Shown: positions 17,266-26,334, numbered from the stretch's first letter. The stretch is DNA of 64,000 bases from Massilia aurea (GCF_014200505.1 NZ_JACHBX010000004.1:186001-250000), one strand, 5' to 3'. A program made the numbers and translations. The notes: generated by a model not told the origin, from the sequence alone.

Positions 17266-18435
17266 ATGAAGATCCATGAGTATCAGGGCAAAGAAATCCT
17301 CCGAAAATTCGGGGTGACCGTTCCGCGCGGCATTCCGTGCATGTCGGTCGAAGAGGCTGTTAAAGCTGCTGAAGAACTGGGTGGTCCGGTCTGGGTCGTC
17401 AAGGCGCAGATCCACGCTGGTGGTCGCGGCAAGGGCGGCGGCGTCAAGGTCGCCAAATCGCTCGAGCAGGTCAAGGAATACGCTGACCAGATCATGGGCA
17501 TGCAGCTGATCACGCACCAGACCAGCCCGGAAGGCCAGAAAGTCCGTCGCCTGATGGTCGAAGAAGGCGCCGACATCAAACAAGAACTGTATGTCTCGCT
17601 CGTCACCGACCGCGTCAGCCAGAAAGTCGTGCTGATGGCCTCGTCGGAAGGCGGCATGGACATCGAAGAAGTCGCACACAGCAACCCGGAAAAAATCCAC
17701 AACGTCATCATCGACCCGAAAGTCGGCCTGACCGATGAGCAGGCTGACGACGTCGCCGCCAAGATCGGTGTGCCAGCCGGCTCGATCGCCGACGCACGTG
17801 CGAACCTGCAGGGCCTGTACAAAGCCTACTGGGAAACCGATGCATCGCTGGCCGAAATCAACCCGCTGATCGTTACAGGCAGCGGCAAGATCATCGCCCT
17901 GGACGCCAAATTCAACTTCGACGCGAACGCCCTGTATCGCCGTCCTGAAATCGTCGCTTACCGCGATCTGGACGAAGAAGATCCAGCGGAAGTCGAAGCA
18001 TCGAAATTCGACCTGGCCTACATCTCGCTCGACGGCAACATCGGCTGCCTGGTGAACGGCGCCGGCCTGGCCATGGCCACCATGGACACCATCAAGCTGT
18101 TCGGCGGCGAGCCAGCCAACTTCCTCGACGTCGGCGGTGGCGCCACGGCCGAGAAAGTGACCGAAGCGTTCAAGATCATGCTGAAGAATCCTGACCTGAA
18201 AGCCATCCTGGTCAACATCTTCGGCGGCATCATGCGTTGCGACGTCATCGCCGAAGGCGTGATCGCTGCATCGAAAGCCGTTTCGCTGCAAGTGCCACTG
18301 GTCGTGCGCATGAAGGGCACCAACGAAGACCTGGGCAAGAAGATGCTGGCCGAATCGGGCCTGCCAATCATCGCCGCAGACACGATGGAAGACGCAGCCA
18401 AGTCGGTCGTCGCCGCTGCTGCCGGTCAAGCCTAA
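17266..18435 (+). CDS. sucC: Succinyl-CoA synthetase beta subunit
   Basis: ATP-grasp subunit of succinyl-CoA ligase (TCA cycle: succinyl-CoA + NDP + Pi to succinate + CoA + NTP). The 389-residue product is full length: [17 protein letters not shown], the nucleotide-binding [12 protein letters not shown] region, then the C-terminal [19 protein letters not shown] and [16 protein letters not shown] that contact the alpha subunit and CoA. The start has AAGGGAAG upstream. It forms an operon with sucD, 19 bp downstream. Confidence 0.98.
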   Translation: MKIHEYQGKEILRKFGVTVPRGIPCMSVEEAVKAAEELGGPVWVVKAQIHAGGRGKGGGVKVAKSLEQVKEYADQIMGMQLITHQTSPEGQKVRRLMVEEGADIKQELYVSLVTDRVSQKVVLMASSEGGMDIEEVAHSNPEKIHNVIIDPKVGLTDEQADDVAAKIGVPAGSIADARANLQGLYKAYWETDASLAEINPLIVTGSGKIIALDAKFNFDANALYRRPEIVAYRDLDEEDPAEVEASKFDLAYISLDGNIGCLVNGAGLAMATMDTIKLFGGEPANFLDVGGGATAEKVTEAFKIMLKNPDLKAILVNIFGGIMRCDVIAEGVIAASKAVSLQVPLVVRMKGTNEDLGKKMLAESGLPIIAADTMEDAAKSVVAAAAGQA

Positions 18436-18454
18436 TTGCTAAGGAAATAAAAAA

Positions 18455-19336
18455 ATGTCGATTCTGATCAACAAAGATACCAAAGTAGTCACCCAGGGCA
18501 TCACCGGCAAAACCGGTCAGTTCCACACCCGCATGTGCCGTGAGTATGCAAACGGCAAGGAAGCATTCGTTGCTGGCGTGAACCCGAAGAAAGCCGGCGA
18601 AGATTTCGAAGGCATCCCGATTTTCGCCACCGTGTCGGAAGCGAAAAAAGAAACCGGCGCCAACGTGTCGGTCATCTATGTCCCACCAGCAGGCGCAGCC
18701 GCTGCCATCTGGGAAGCCGTCGAAGCCGAGCTGGACCTGGCAATTTGCATCACCGAAGGCATTCCAGTCCGTGACATGATGGAAATCAAGGACCGTATGG
18801 CCAAAGCAGGTTCGAAGACCCTGCTGCTGGGCCCTAACTGCCCAGGCCTGATCACCCCTGACGAAATCAAGATCGGCATCATGCCAGGTCACATCCACCG
18901 CAAGGGCCGCATCGGCGTCGTCTCGCGTTCGGGTACCCTGACGTATGAAGCAGTTGCACAGCTGACCGCACTGGGCCTGGGCCAGTCGTCGGCAGTCGGC
19001 ATCGGCGGTGACCCGATCAACGGTCTGAAGCACATCGACGTCATGCAGATGTTCAACGACGATCCTGATACCGACGCGGTCATCATGATCGGCGAAATCG
19101 GTGGTCCAGACGAAGCCAACGCGGCTTACTGGATCAAGGACAACATGAAGAAGCCAGTTGTCGGCTTCATCGCTGGCGTCACCGCGCCACCAGGCAAGCG
19201 CATGGGCCACGCCGGCGCGCTGATCTCGGGCGGTGCGGATACCGCGCAAGCCAAGCTGGAAATCATGGAAGCCTGCGGCATCACCGTCACCAAGAACCCG
19301 TCGGAAATGGCGCGTCTGCTGAAGGCCATGCTGTAA
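18455..19336 (+). CDS. sucD: Succinyl-CoA synthetase alpha subunit
   Basis: Alpha subunit that binds CoA and carries the transient phosphohistidine. The 293-residue product starts MSILINKDTKVVTQGITGKTGQFH. It has the CoA-binding Rossmann region, LLGPNCPGLI, GVVSRSGTLTYE, and the active-site motif RMGHAGALISGG with the phosphorylated His. AAGGAAA precedes the ATG. Transcription of the sucCD pair probably ends at the strong hairpin 27 bp after the stop. Confidence 0.98.
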   Translation: MSILINKDTKVVTQGITGKTGQFHTRMCREYANGKEAFVAGVNPKKAGEDFEGIPIFATVSEAKKETGANVSVIYVPPAGAAAAIWEAVEAELDLAICITEGIPVRDMMEIKDRMAKAGSKTLLLGPNCPGLITPDEIKIGIMPGHIHRKGRIGVVSRSGTLTYEAVAQLTALGLGQSSAVGIGGDPINGLKHIDVMQMFNDDPDTDAVIMIGEIGGPDEANAAYWIKDNMKKPVVGFIAGVTAPPGKRMGHAGALISGGADTAQAKLEIMEACGITVTKNPSEMARLLKAML

Positions 19337-19362
19337 TTCTGACGATCTGGTGATCGAAAGCT

Positions 19363-19390
19363 AAAACGGGGAGCGCGAGCTCCCCGTTTT
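19363..19390 (+). terminator. Intrinsic terminator after sucCD
   Basis: A perfect 12-bp stem, AAAACGGGGAGC with GCTCCCCGTTTT, around the loop GCGA. The stem ends in T4. Confidence 0.9.
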
Positions 19391-19452
19391 CTATTTAGTG
19401 CGACACTTTTTGTTGATACGCATCGTACGTGACAAAAATTGCTGTACGGCAC

Positions 19453-19467
19453 TGACAAATTTTGTCA
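19453..19467 (+). promoter_or_regulatory. Candidate activator site upstream of pilA
   Basis: TGACAAATTTTGTCA is a perfect palindrome centred about 92 bp upstream of the -24 element of the sigma-54 promoter. That is a usual place for an enhancer-binding protein such as PilR. A second TGACAAAAATT lies nearby at about 19430. Assignment to PilR is inference. Confidence 0.45.
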
Positions 19468-19550
19468 TTCAGGGTGCCGTTTTTTGTTCTGGAACAGGCA
19501 TTTGTTGGTTTGTTGTTCATAAAATCGACCGTTTTACGCCATTTTTGGGC

Positions 19551-19566
19551 TGGCACAGCGCTTGCA
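19551..19566 (+). promoter_or_regulatory. Sigma-54 promoter of pilA
   Basis: TGGCAC-N5-TTGCA at 19551-19566 matches the sigma-54 -24/-12 consensus with correct spacing. It lies about 77 bases before the pilin start. This fits known PilS/PilR-RpoN control of major type IV pilins. The pilS and pilR genes are not in this window. Confidence 0.85.
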
Positions 19567-19642
19567 TATAAGAAAGCGTAGCAGTGAGCAGCACAAGATA
19601 CGTAGGTCCACTTTTTTGAAATACCCAACCCGGAGATTTAAA

Positions 19643-20113
19643 ATGAACTTCAAGCAAATGCAAACTAAAAAGGCCGAGGGCGGCTTCACCCTGATCGAAC
19701 TGATGATCGTCGTTGCGATTATCGGTATTCTGGCTGCTGTTGCAATCCCTGCGTATCAGGATTATGTGGCGAAAGCGAAGTTTGCTTCGGCGCTGGCTGA
19801 AGTTTCGCCTGCCAAGACCGGCTTCGAAGTTGCACTGAACGATGGTTTGACCCCAGCGATTCCTGGTGCGGACGGCACCGTTGCCGATGGCTCGGCTCCG
19901 ATTGGCGTTCAAGCCACTAACGGTAATTCGACGATTGCTGTCACTACGGCCACCTCCGCTGGTGTAATCACTGCCACGATTGTTGGCGGTTCTTCCGGAG
20001 TTGCCACCAAGACGATCACGCTGACTCGCGATGCAGACACTGGCCAGTGGACTTGCGCAACCACCGTTGCACAGAAACTTGCTGGTCCGGTCAGCACCTG
20101 CACTGGCGTGTAA
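19643..20113 (+). CDS. pilA: Type IV pilin major subunit (PilA)
   Basis: Structural pilin. The 156-residue precursor has a 14-residue charged leader ending in Gly-Gly, cleaved before [21 protein letters not shown], with Glu at mature position 5 and the hydrophobic assembly helix to about residue 38. The remainder is a Thr/Ala/Gly-rich globular head. Two cysteines near the C-terminus ([18 protein letters not shown]) probably form the disulfide loop. ATG 19643 is chosen because CGGAG lies 9 bases upstream and the frame before it is not leader-like. It is monocistronic, with its own sigma-54 promoter and terminator. Confidence 0.95.
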   Translation: MNFKQMQTKKAEGGFTLIELMIVVAIIGILAAVAIPAYQDYVAKAKFASALAEVSPAKTGFEVALNDGLTPAIPGADGTVADGSAPIGVQATNGNSTIAVTTATSAGVITATIVGGSSGVATKTITLTRDADTGQWTCATTVAQKLAGPVSTCTGV

Positions 20114-20140
20114 TTGTAAAGCTCAGCTCTTTACCTCGTA

Positions 20141-20169
20141 AAAAAGCCCGCTTCCCAGCGGGCTTTTTT
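20141..20169 (+). terminator. Intrinsic terminator after pilA
   Basis: AAAAAGCCCGC pairs with GCGGGCTTTTT around TTCCCA, with a six-T tail. The A tract on the other side lets it also serve the convergent peptidase gene, whose stop lies at 20180. Confidence 0.9.
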
Positions 20170-20179
20170 CATTGCAGCG

Positions 20180-22246
20180 TTACTTCGCTGGCTGCGCTTT
20201 CAAAAACCGATCCAACCACCCATTCACGGTGTGATGCCACTGCACCGAATTCGCTGGCTTGAGCACCCAGTGATTCTCATCCGGGAACACCAGCAGTTTG
20301 CTCTCGACACCTTGACGCTGCAGCGCCGTGAACGTCCCAAGCGCCTGCGCCGTTGGAATCCGGAAGTCCAGATCACCCTGGATCACCAGCATCGGCGTCT
20401 TCCACTTCGCGACGTGATGAACTGGATTGAAGCGCTCATGGTTCTCCGGCACCTTGTAGTACGGCCCACCATTCTCCCAGTCCGTGAACCATTGCTCCTC
20501 GGTCGAGTACGCCATCCCGCGCGTGTCGAACACGCCGTCGTGATTGACGATGCACTTGAACTCATCCGACCAGTTGCCAGCGATCCAGTTCATCATGTAG
20601 CCGCCGTACGACGCACCCAGCGCGCAGTCGCGTGAACGGTCCAGCCACGGGAACTTCTTCACCGCCGCGTCGTAGCCCTTTTGCAGGTCGACCAGCGGCT
20701 TGCCGCCCCAGTCATTGCTGATCGAATCGGTGAACTTCTGGCCGTAGCCGGTTGAACCGTGGAAGTCGATGAACACGGCGGCGTAGCCGGCGCCGGCATA
20801 GGTCTGCGGATTCCAGCGGTAGCTCCAGCTATTGCCGAAGCTGCCTTGTGGCCCGCCGTGGACGATGAACGCTACCGGATATTGTTGGCCCGGCTGCGCA
20901 TTCCACGGCTTCATCACGTAACCGTACACGGTGTCGCCATTGGCGCCGGCAAACGAGAACTGCTCGGCCTCGCCCCAGCGCACGTCTTTCAGCAGCTCGG
21001 TGTTCAACGTGGTCAGTTGCTTCGGCTTGGCGCCCAGCTTCATCGAGAACAATTGCGCACCAGCGGACAGGTTCGCATGGGTATAGACCAGCGTATCGCG
21101 GCGCAGATCGAAGGCGCCCACGGCGCCGGTGTCCGTCAGCGGGGTAACCTTGCCGCCGGCCACGTCGATGGAGAACAGGCGATGCTGGCCGATGTCTTCC
21201 GCATCGACGATCAGCGCCTTGCCGTCGGCACGCCAGACCAGGCTGCCGGCCGAGCGGTCCCAGTTGGCTGCCAGCGGGCGCTTGGTGCCGGTCGCCACAT
21301 CCATCAGCATGATCTGGTAGCGGTCGGCCTCGAAGCCGGGGCGCGCCATCGCCAGGTAGGCCAGCGTGCGGCCATCCGGCGAGAACGCGCCTTTTGTGTC
21401 CCAGGCCGGATTGTCCGCCGTCAGGTTGCGCGGCGCGGTGCCGCCTGTGGCGGGCACGCTGTACAGGTCGAAGTTGGTCGACCAGGCTTCGGTCTTGCCG
21501 GCGATGCGGGCCGAGAACACGACGGTCTTGCCGTCCGGGCTGAAGCGGTATTCTTCGCGGTCGCCGAACGGCTTCGAGGGCACGTCGCCGTCGAGCGAGC
21601 CCGACAGGCTGACCGGCTCGCCGGTGATCGTGCCTGCGGCGCTGATTGGCGCCGAGAACAGCACCGCATTGCGGTGGTCGTTCCAGGTATCCCAGTGGCG
21701 CGCGAACAGGCGGTCATACACCTTGCCGGTGGCCTTTTCTTTTTCTTTCGCATCGAGCCGGGCCTTGGTGCAGGCCAGGTCGGCGCAGTCGCGGAATACT
21801 GCCAGGCTGAACGCCAGGCGGTCGCCCGTGGGTGCGACGCGGAAGTTGTCGACGTCCAGCGGCAGGTCGGTGACCTTGACGGGCGCGCCGCCGGCCACCG
21901 GCTGGCGCCAAACCTGCGACGAGCCCGAACGCGCGGACAGGAAGTACACGGCGTCGCCCGACGGCGACCATTCCGGATCGGCGCTGCTCGACGCATGGTC
22001 GGTCAGGCGCTGCGGCGTCGGTTTGGCGGCGCGCAGGTCGATCATCCAGAGTTGGGTGTTGCCGCGGTTCTTTTCCATGTCGGTGCTGCGCACGGTGTAA
22101 ATCACGCGCGTGGCGTCGGGCGATACGGCCGGGCTACCGACCCGTTCCATATTGACCAGGTCTTCCACGGTGAAGCCGCGCGGCGCGGCCATTGCGGTGG
22201 TGGCGGCCAGGGTCGCCGCTGCCACCGTCATCAAACGAAATTTCAT
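20180..22246 (-). CDS. Secreted S9 family dipeptidyl-peptidase-type serine peptidase
   Basis: Exported serine peptidase of 688 residues with a clear signal peptide (MKFRLMTVAAATLAATTAMA, cleaved near residue 20). Beta-propeller WD-like repeats follow (SPDATRVIYTV, WSPSGDAVYFLS, FSPDGKTVVFSA, FSPDGRTLAYLA). The C-terminal hydrolase has GASYGG near residue 546, QGDLDFRIP and DENHWV, which supply the Ser, Asp and His. The closest named relatives by motif are the DPP5-like S9 peptidases of other Gram-negatives. A GAGGA ribosome site precedes the ATG. It is convergent with pilA. Confidence 0.92.
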   Translation of the reverse strand: MKFRLMTVAAATLAATTAMAAPRGFTVEDLVNMERVGSPAVSPDATRVIYTVRSTDMEKNRGNTQLWMIDLRAAKPTPQRLTDHASSSADPEWSPSGDAVYFLSARSGSSQVWRQPVAGGAPVKVTDLPLDVDNFRVAPTGDRLAFSLAVFRDCADLACTKARLDAKEKEKATGKVYDRLFARHWDTWNDHRNAVLFSAPISAAGTITGEPVSLSGSLDGDVPSKPFGDREEYRFSPDGKTVVFSARIAGKTEAWSTNFDLYSVPATGGTAPRNLTADNPAWDTKGAFSPDGRTLAYLAMARPGFEADRYQIMLMDVATGTKRPLAANWDRSAGSLVWRADGKALIVDAEDIGQHRLFSIDVAGGKVTPLTDTGAVGAFDLRRDTLVYTHANLSAGAQLFSMKLGAKPKQLTTLNTELLKDVRWGEAEQFSFAGANGDTVYGYVMKPWNAQPGQQYPVAFIVHGGPQGSFGNSWSYRWNPQTYAGAGYAAVFIDFHGSTGYGQKFTDSISNDWGGKPLVDLQKGYDAAVKKFPWLDRSRDCALGASYGGYMMNWIAGNWSDEFKCIVNHDGVFDTRGMAYSTEEQWFTDWENGGPYYKVPENHERFNPVHHVAKWKTPMLVIQGDLDFRIPTAQALGTFTALQRQGVESKLLVFPDENHWVLKPANSVQWHHTVNGWLDRFLKAQPAK

Positions 22247-22329
22247 GCCATCCTCGTCGATCAGTCCCGCGGCCGGGTGCCGCAGGCAAGCCGGGAATGT
22301 ACCACGCGCGCCAGGCCAGCCGATACGAC

Positions 22330-22372
22330 AACGCCCCCGCTATCCGGCAATGCCGGGCAGCGGGGGCGTTTT
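22330..22372. terminator. Double hairpin between the S9 peptidase and fasciclin genes
   Basis: AACGCCCCCGCT pairs with AGCGGGGGCGTT, with an inner hairpin CCGGCAATGCCGG. It lies just after the leftward fasciclin gene and probably terminates it, although its better T tract is on the plus strand. Confidence 0.65.
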
Positions 22373-22402
22373 AACGTTCCCTAACGCACAGGAAGGTTGT
22401 GA

Positions 22403-22858
22403 TTATTTTGGCATGATGACCGTGTCGATGACGTGGATCACGCCGTTGTCGGCGACGATGTCGGTCTTGGTGACAGTGGCCTTGTCGACCATGACTTTGC
22501 CGCCGGCGACCTTGACCTTGAAGGCGCTGCCTTCGACGGTCTTGACGTCGCCTGGCTTGACGTCAGCTGCCTTCACGGTGCCTGGCACCACGTGGTACGT
22601 CAGCACTTTGGTCAGCGCGGCCTTGTCTTTCAGCAGTGCGTCGAGCTTGGCTTTTGGAATCTTGGCAAATGCGGCATCGGTTGGTGCGAACACGGTGAAC
22701 GGGCCCGGACCCTTCAGGGTGTCGGTCAGGCCGGCAGCCTGGACAGCCGTGACCAGCGTGTTGAACGTGCCGGCCGATTTGGCGGTATCAACGATATCTG
22801 CTGCGTTGGCGGCGCCGAAGGCGAAGGCGAGTGGCAGTGCGATCAGAAATTTTTTCAT
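22403..22858 (-). CDS. Secreted fasciclin (FAS1) domain protein
   Basis: Small exported protein of 151 residues: signal peptide [19 protein letters not shown], then a single FAS1 domain with the H1 motif [17 protein letters not shown] and the H2-region YHVVPG, ending [16 protein letters not shown]1 domains act in adhesion or cell-surface contacts; the ligand here is unknown. GGAG stands before the ATG. It is divergent from a MerR-type regulator 131 bp away, which is a candidate controller. Confidence 0.92.
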   Translation of the reverse strand: MKKFLIALPLAFAFGAANAADIVDTAKSAGTFNTLVTAVQAAGLTDTLKGPGPFTVFAPTDAAFAKIPKAKLDALLKDKAALTKVLTYHVVPGTVKAADVKPGDVKTVEGSAFKVKVAGGKVMVDKATVTKTDIVADNGVIHVIDTVIMPK

Positions 22859-22989
22859 CGTATGACTCCATGTGGTTTTTGCAGTTCGGTGTGAACCGCG
22901 TTAAGACCAATGTAGGCTTATTTTGTTCCCGTGTCTAACGTGTGCACCGTTTATGTAGCATAATAAAGGTTCAATCAAGGGACGATATT

Positions 22990-23958
22990 ATGGAAAACTC
23001 GCTAAGATCACATCATGAACCGATCATGTACCGAACCGGCGCAGCTGCGCGTCTGGCGGGTTTGCCGGTAGAAACGCTGCGCGTCTGGGAGCGCCGCTAC
23101 AGTCTGTCGGATGCGCAGCGCTCGGAGCGCGGCCAGCGCCTGTATTCGGCCGAACAGGTCGCGCGCCTCGGTTTGCTCAAGCAACTGGTCGACCAGGGCC
23201 ATTCGATCGGCGTGCTGGCCGGCTTGAACCGTGAACAGCTGCAATCGATGCTCGGCCTGGATGGTCAGGCGAGGGCGATTGCCACCTCGCCAGCGCGCGT
23301 GTTGCTGGTCGGCGCCATGCTGTCACGCCGGATCGCCGCCACCGGGCAAGCTGCGCTGGGGCTCGACGTGCGCGGGCATTGCGCCACGCTGACACAGGCG
23401 CTGGCGTTGCCGCGCGATGTCGGGGCTGACGTGCTGGTGATCGAGCAGTCCGAACTCGACGATACTGGTTTGGCGCCGATTGCCGCGGCACGTGAGGCCA
23501 GCGGTGTCGCAGCCGTCGTGGTGCTGTACCGCTTTTGTTCCAGTGCCACGATTCGCGCCTTACGCGCGCAAGGCTGCCTGGTAGCGCGCATTCCGGCTGA
23601 CTTGTCCGAACTGGCGTTACTGTGCCAGTCGGCGCTGACGGGCCACCGTCCGCCGCTGCAGGAGCAGCCGCTGCCGCCAGTGGCGCCGCCCCGCTTCGAT
23701 GAGGAAGCGCTGGGCAACATCATGACGGCGGCCGGCATCCGCCTCGATTGCGAATGTCCCCGGCACTTGTCCGAGATCCTGATGATGATTTCCAGCTTCG
23801 AGCGCTACAGCGACCAGTGCGCCCATCGTAATCCGGGTGACGAGGCGCTGCATGCGCGGCTGAAGATGGCGGCAGGCCGCGCGCGTGTCGTGATGGAAGA
23901 TGCGATGGAGCATCTGGCCATCACGGAAGGGTTGCCGTTGCCGAAAGTCCTTAACTGA
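22990..23958 (+). CDS. MerR-family transcriptional regulator
   Basis: Regulator of 322 residues. The N-terminal MerR helix-turn-helix and wing are clear (YRTGAAARLAGLPVETLRVWERRYSL, then GQRLYSAEQVARLGLLKQLVDQG, residues about 13-75). The middle part (about 100-215) resembles the Rossmann-like fold that binds cobalamin in CarH/LitR-type MerR proteins, but the His of the ExHxxG cobalamin motif is not seen. A light or B12 response is therefore not supported. The C-terminus is helical. It is divergent from the fasciclin gene and tail-to-tail with moaC. AAGGGA upstream of ATG 22990 supports the start. Confidence 0.85.
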   Translation: MENSLRSHHEPIMYRTGAAARLAGLPVETLRVWERRYSLSDAQRSERGQRLYSAEQVARLGLLKQLVDQGHSIGVLAGLNREQLQSMLGLDGQARAIATSPARVLLVGAMLSRRIAATGQAALGLDVRGHCATLTQALALPRDVGADVLVIEQSELDDTGLAPIAAAREASGVAAVVVLYRFCSSATIRALRAQGCLVARIPADLSELALLCQSALTGHRPPLQEQPLPPVAPPRFDEEALGNIMTAAGIRLDCECPRHLSEILMMISSFERYSDQCAHRNPGDEALHARLKMAAGRARVVMEDAMEHLAITEGLPLPKVLN

Positions 23959-23959
23959 G

Positions 23960-24466
23960 TCAGGCGTCGATGGCCGCAGTCCAGTCACCGCTCTTGCCGC
24001 CATGCTTTTCCAGTACCCGCACATTCGTCATGACCATGCCGCGGTCGACCGCCTTGCACATGTCGTACACGGTCAGCAGGCCGACCTGCACAGCAGTGAG
24101 TGCTTCCATCTCGACGCCGGTCTTGCCGATGGTTTCCACCTGCGCCCGGCAATGGACGCTGTTGGCGGCCGCATCGATCTCGAAATCGACCGCCACGCGC
24201 GTGATCGGCAATGGGTGACACAGCGGCACCAGGTCGCTCGTGCGCTTGGAGGCCATGATCGCGGCGATGCGCGCGATGCCGATCACGTCCCCTTTTTTTG
24301 CGCTGCCCGACGTGATCAGGGCCAGCGTGGCCGGCTGCATGCGGATGGTGCCGGCAGCCACTGCGATGCGGTGCGTGTCCTGTTTGGCGCCGACATCGAC
24401 CATATGGGCCTGGCCGGTGGCGTCGAAGTGGGTCAGATGGTCTGCGGTCGGGGTGGAAGGCGTCAT
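23960..24466 (-). CDS. moaC: MoaC, cyclic pyranopterin monophosphate synthase
   Basis: Molybdenum cofactor biosynthesis enzyme that makes cyclic pyranopterin monophosphate with MoaA. The product is 168 residues from ATG 24466: [25 protein letters not shown], then [43 protein letters not shown], and the C-terminal KHGGKSGDW. All family motifs and active-site Lys/Asp residues are present. A TTG at 24493 could add nine residues. It is divergent from the M48 protease gene. Confidence 0.96.
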   Translation of the reverse strand: MTPSTPTADHLTHFDATGQAHMVDVGAKQDTHRIAVAAGTIRMQPATLALITSGSAKKGDVIGIARIAAIMASKRTSDLVPLCHPLPITRVAVDFEIDAAANSVHCRAQVETIGKTGVEMEALTAVQVGLLTVYDMCKAVDRGMVMTNVRVLEKHGGKSGDWTAAIDA

Positions 24467-24530
24467 GAATGGCTTGGTATCGTTGGGTAACAAAGTGTTC
24501 TGGGAGCAGCAGGGTGCGTGCGGATACGGT

Positions 24531-24543
24531 TATGATAGCACCG
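24531..24543 (+). promoter_or_regulatory. -10 box placed for a leaderless transcript (M48 protease gene)
   Basis: TATGAT at 24531-24536 is followed by six bases and then the GTG start at 24543. The expected start point coincides with the first base of the start codon, and there is no Shine-Dalgarno. No clear -35 was found. Confidence 0.4.
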
Positions 24544-26129
24544 TGAAATCTGTCGTCCGACCAGCATCCGTGCGCCGCTGGCGCCCCGTCCTGACCGCCG
24601 TTGCCCTGTGCACGACGGCAGCGTTTGCCGTGGCCGCCCAGTCCGATCCGCTCCAGCGCCCCGACCACATCCACTTGCCGACGCTGGGCGACACCGCGCG
24701 TGTCGACCTGTCGCCGGTCGTCGAGCGCAAGCTTGGCGAGGAGATCATGCGCGACATCCGGCGCGACCGCGATTACCTCGACGACGAACCGATCTCCGAA
24801 TACCTGAACAACTTCGGCAATGGCCTCGTGGCTGCGGCGCCTGGTGCGCGCGGCGAGACCAATGCCGACTTCCACTTTTTTGCCGTGCGCGATGCGGCGC
24901 TGAACGCGTTCGCGCTGCCGGGCGGCTTCATCGGTGCGCACTCGGGCCTGGTCATTGCAGCCCAGACCGAATCCGAACTGGCCGGCGTCGTTGCGCACGA
25001 GATTGGCCACGTCACGCAGCGCCACATTGCGCGCATGCTGGGCCAGCAGCGCCAGGATATCCTGCTGCCGCTGGCGTCGATGATCCTGGCGGCGCTGGCC
25101 GCCAAGGCCGGCTCGGATGCGGCGATGGGCGTGCTGATGGGCGGGCAGGGCCTCGTGGTCCAGCGCCAGCTCAACTTCAGCCGTGACGCCGAGCGTGAGG
25201 CCGACCGCGTGGGCTTCCAGATCATGGAGGCGGGCGGCTACGACACCACCGGCATCGTCGCGTTTTTCCGGCGCCTGCAAAATGCGTCGAAGTTGTATGG
25301 CGAACTGCCGACAGGTTTGAGTAACCTGAGCAGCCACCCATTGACCCAGGAGCGCATCAGCGACATGCAGGCGCGCATCCGCGAGATGCCCAAGAAGCAG
25401 CGCGTCGACAGCCTCGACTTTCACCTGGTGCGCGCGCGCATCCGCGTGCTGCAGGAGCCAAGCGAGCAGGGCCAGCGCAACACGCGCAGCGCGTTCAACA
25501 CGCAGCTCAGGGAAACGCACCGCCATCAGCAGGCCGGCGCGCAGTATGGCCTGGCCTATCTGGCGCTCAAGCAGGGCAACCTGACTGACGCGCAGAGCTG
25601 GCTCGACAAATCACGCGAGACGATGAAGCCGCGCGAAGGCGTGTTGTCGGTGGCGTCGAACATCGGCGATGGCGCGACGATGTATGCGGGCCTGGCGATC
25701 GAGATCAAGATGGCGCCGGGCCAGCCGGCGGCAGTGCTGGCCGAGGCCGTGAAGGAAGCCGAGACGATGCATGCGCGCTTCCCGCTGTCGCGCTCGCTGG
25801 CGCACCAGTACGCCGACGCCATGATCGCCACCGGCAAACTCGACGAGGCCACGCGCTTTCTGCGTGACCAGTCGCAGCAATACCGCGAGGAATACAAGCT
25901 GCAGGATCTATTGGCCAAGGCGTACGCAAAGCAGGGCAAGATCGCGCTGCAGCACATGGCGCTGGCCGAATCGTACGTGCTGGCCGGCGCCACGCCGGCG
26001 GCGATGGCGCAGCTGGAACTGGCGCGCAAGGCGCGCGACGCATCGTTCTACGACCAGGCCGTGATCGACGCGCGCGCCCGCGAACTCGAGGCGCAGCAAA
26101 AGAAGGACAAGGAAGAGAAGGACGATTGA
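24543..26129 (+). CDS. Periplasmic M48 metalloprotease with TPR repeats (BepA-like)
   Basis: Zinc metalloprotease of the Ste24/M48 family with a C-terminal TPR region, like BepA, which handles misassembled outer-membrane beta-barrels such as LptD. It is 528 residues from GTG 24543. The N-terminal signal segment ends AAFAVAAQ near residue 33. The zinc site is HEIGH at about 152-156, with a downstream Glu in READRVG. The helical repeats run from about 310 to 510. The Lys/Glu-rich tail ends KKDKEEKDD. A longer frame opens upstream but overlaps moaC and is not favoured. No ribosome site is visible (see leaderless promoter). Confidence 0.9.
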   Translation: MKSVVRPASVRRWRPVLTAVALCTTAAFAVAAQSDPLQRPDHIHLPTLGDTARVDLSPVVERKLGEEIMRDIRRDRDYLDDEPISEYLNNFGNGLVAAAPGARGETNADFHFFAVRDAALNAFALPGGFIGAHSGLVIAAQTESELAGVVAHEIGHVTQRHIARMLGQQRQDILLPLASMILAALAAKAGSDAAMGVLMGGQGLVVQRQLNFSRDAEREADRVGFQIMEAGGYDTTGIVAFFRRLQNASKLYGELPTGLSNLSSHPLTQERISDMQARIREMPKKQRVDSLDFHLVRARIRVLQEPSEQGQRNTRSAFNTQLRETHRHQQAGAQYGLAYLALKQGNLTDAQSWLDKSRETMKPREGVLSVASNIGDGATMYAGLAIEIKMAPGQPAAVLAEAVKEAETMHARFPLSRSLAHQYADAMIATGKLDEATRFLRDQSQQYREEYKLQDLLAKAYAKQGKIALQHMALAESYVLAGATPAAMAQLELARKARDASFYDQAVIDARARELEAQQKKDKEEKDD

Positions 26130-26131
26130 CG

Positions 26132-26310
26132 GGCAGCCAGATCAGCCGGCCCAAAAACGGCACCGGCCACCACGGTAGGGTGGACGGGTTTCCCGTCCAC
26201 GCGGTGATGGTTGACAGCGAGATCATCCGGCCCGAAATCGGCGCCGGCAACGATCACCGCGTGGAAGGCAGAGCCTTCCACCCTACGTGGCATGGGCGGA
26301 TTGGCAGCCA
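26132..26310. repeat. GTAGGGTGG palindromic repeat, copy 1 with partial tandem copy
   Basis: A complete element spans 26175-26285. It starts GTAGGGTGGACGGG, folds with CCCGTCCAC, continues GCGGTGATGG, and ends with the mirror TTCCACCCTAC. Its inner spacer (GACAGCGAGATCATCCGGCC) resembles, in inverted orientation, that of the copy at 53175-53286. A degenerate copy of the same spacer, beginning GGCAGCCAGATCA, lies at about 26132-26174, and fragments continue to about 26310. It fills the gap between two convergent genes. Confidence 0.85.
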
Positions 26311-26334
26311 GATCACCAGGTCACTATCACCGAC

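Noticed and set aside
22990..23958. Light- or B12-dependent CarH/LitR function for the MerR protein
   Set aside because: The cobalamin-binding ExHxxG motif is not present.
24240..24542. N-terminal extension of the M48 protease to 24240
   Set aside because: This part overlaps the divergent moaC gene and would bury the signal peptide about 100 residues inside the protein.
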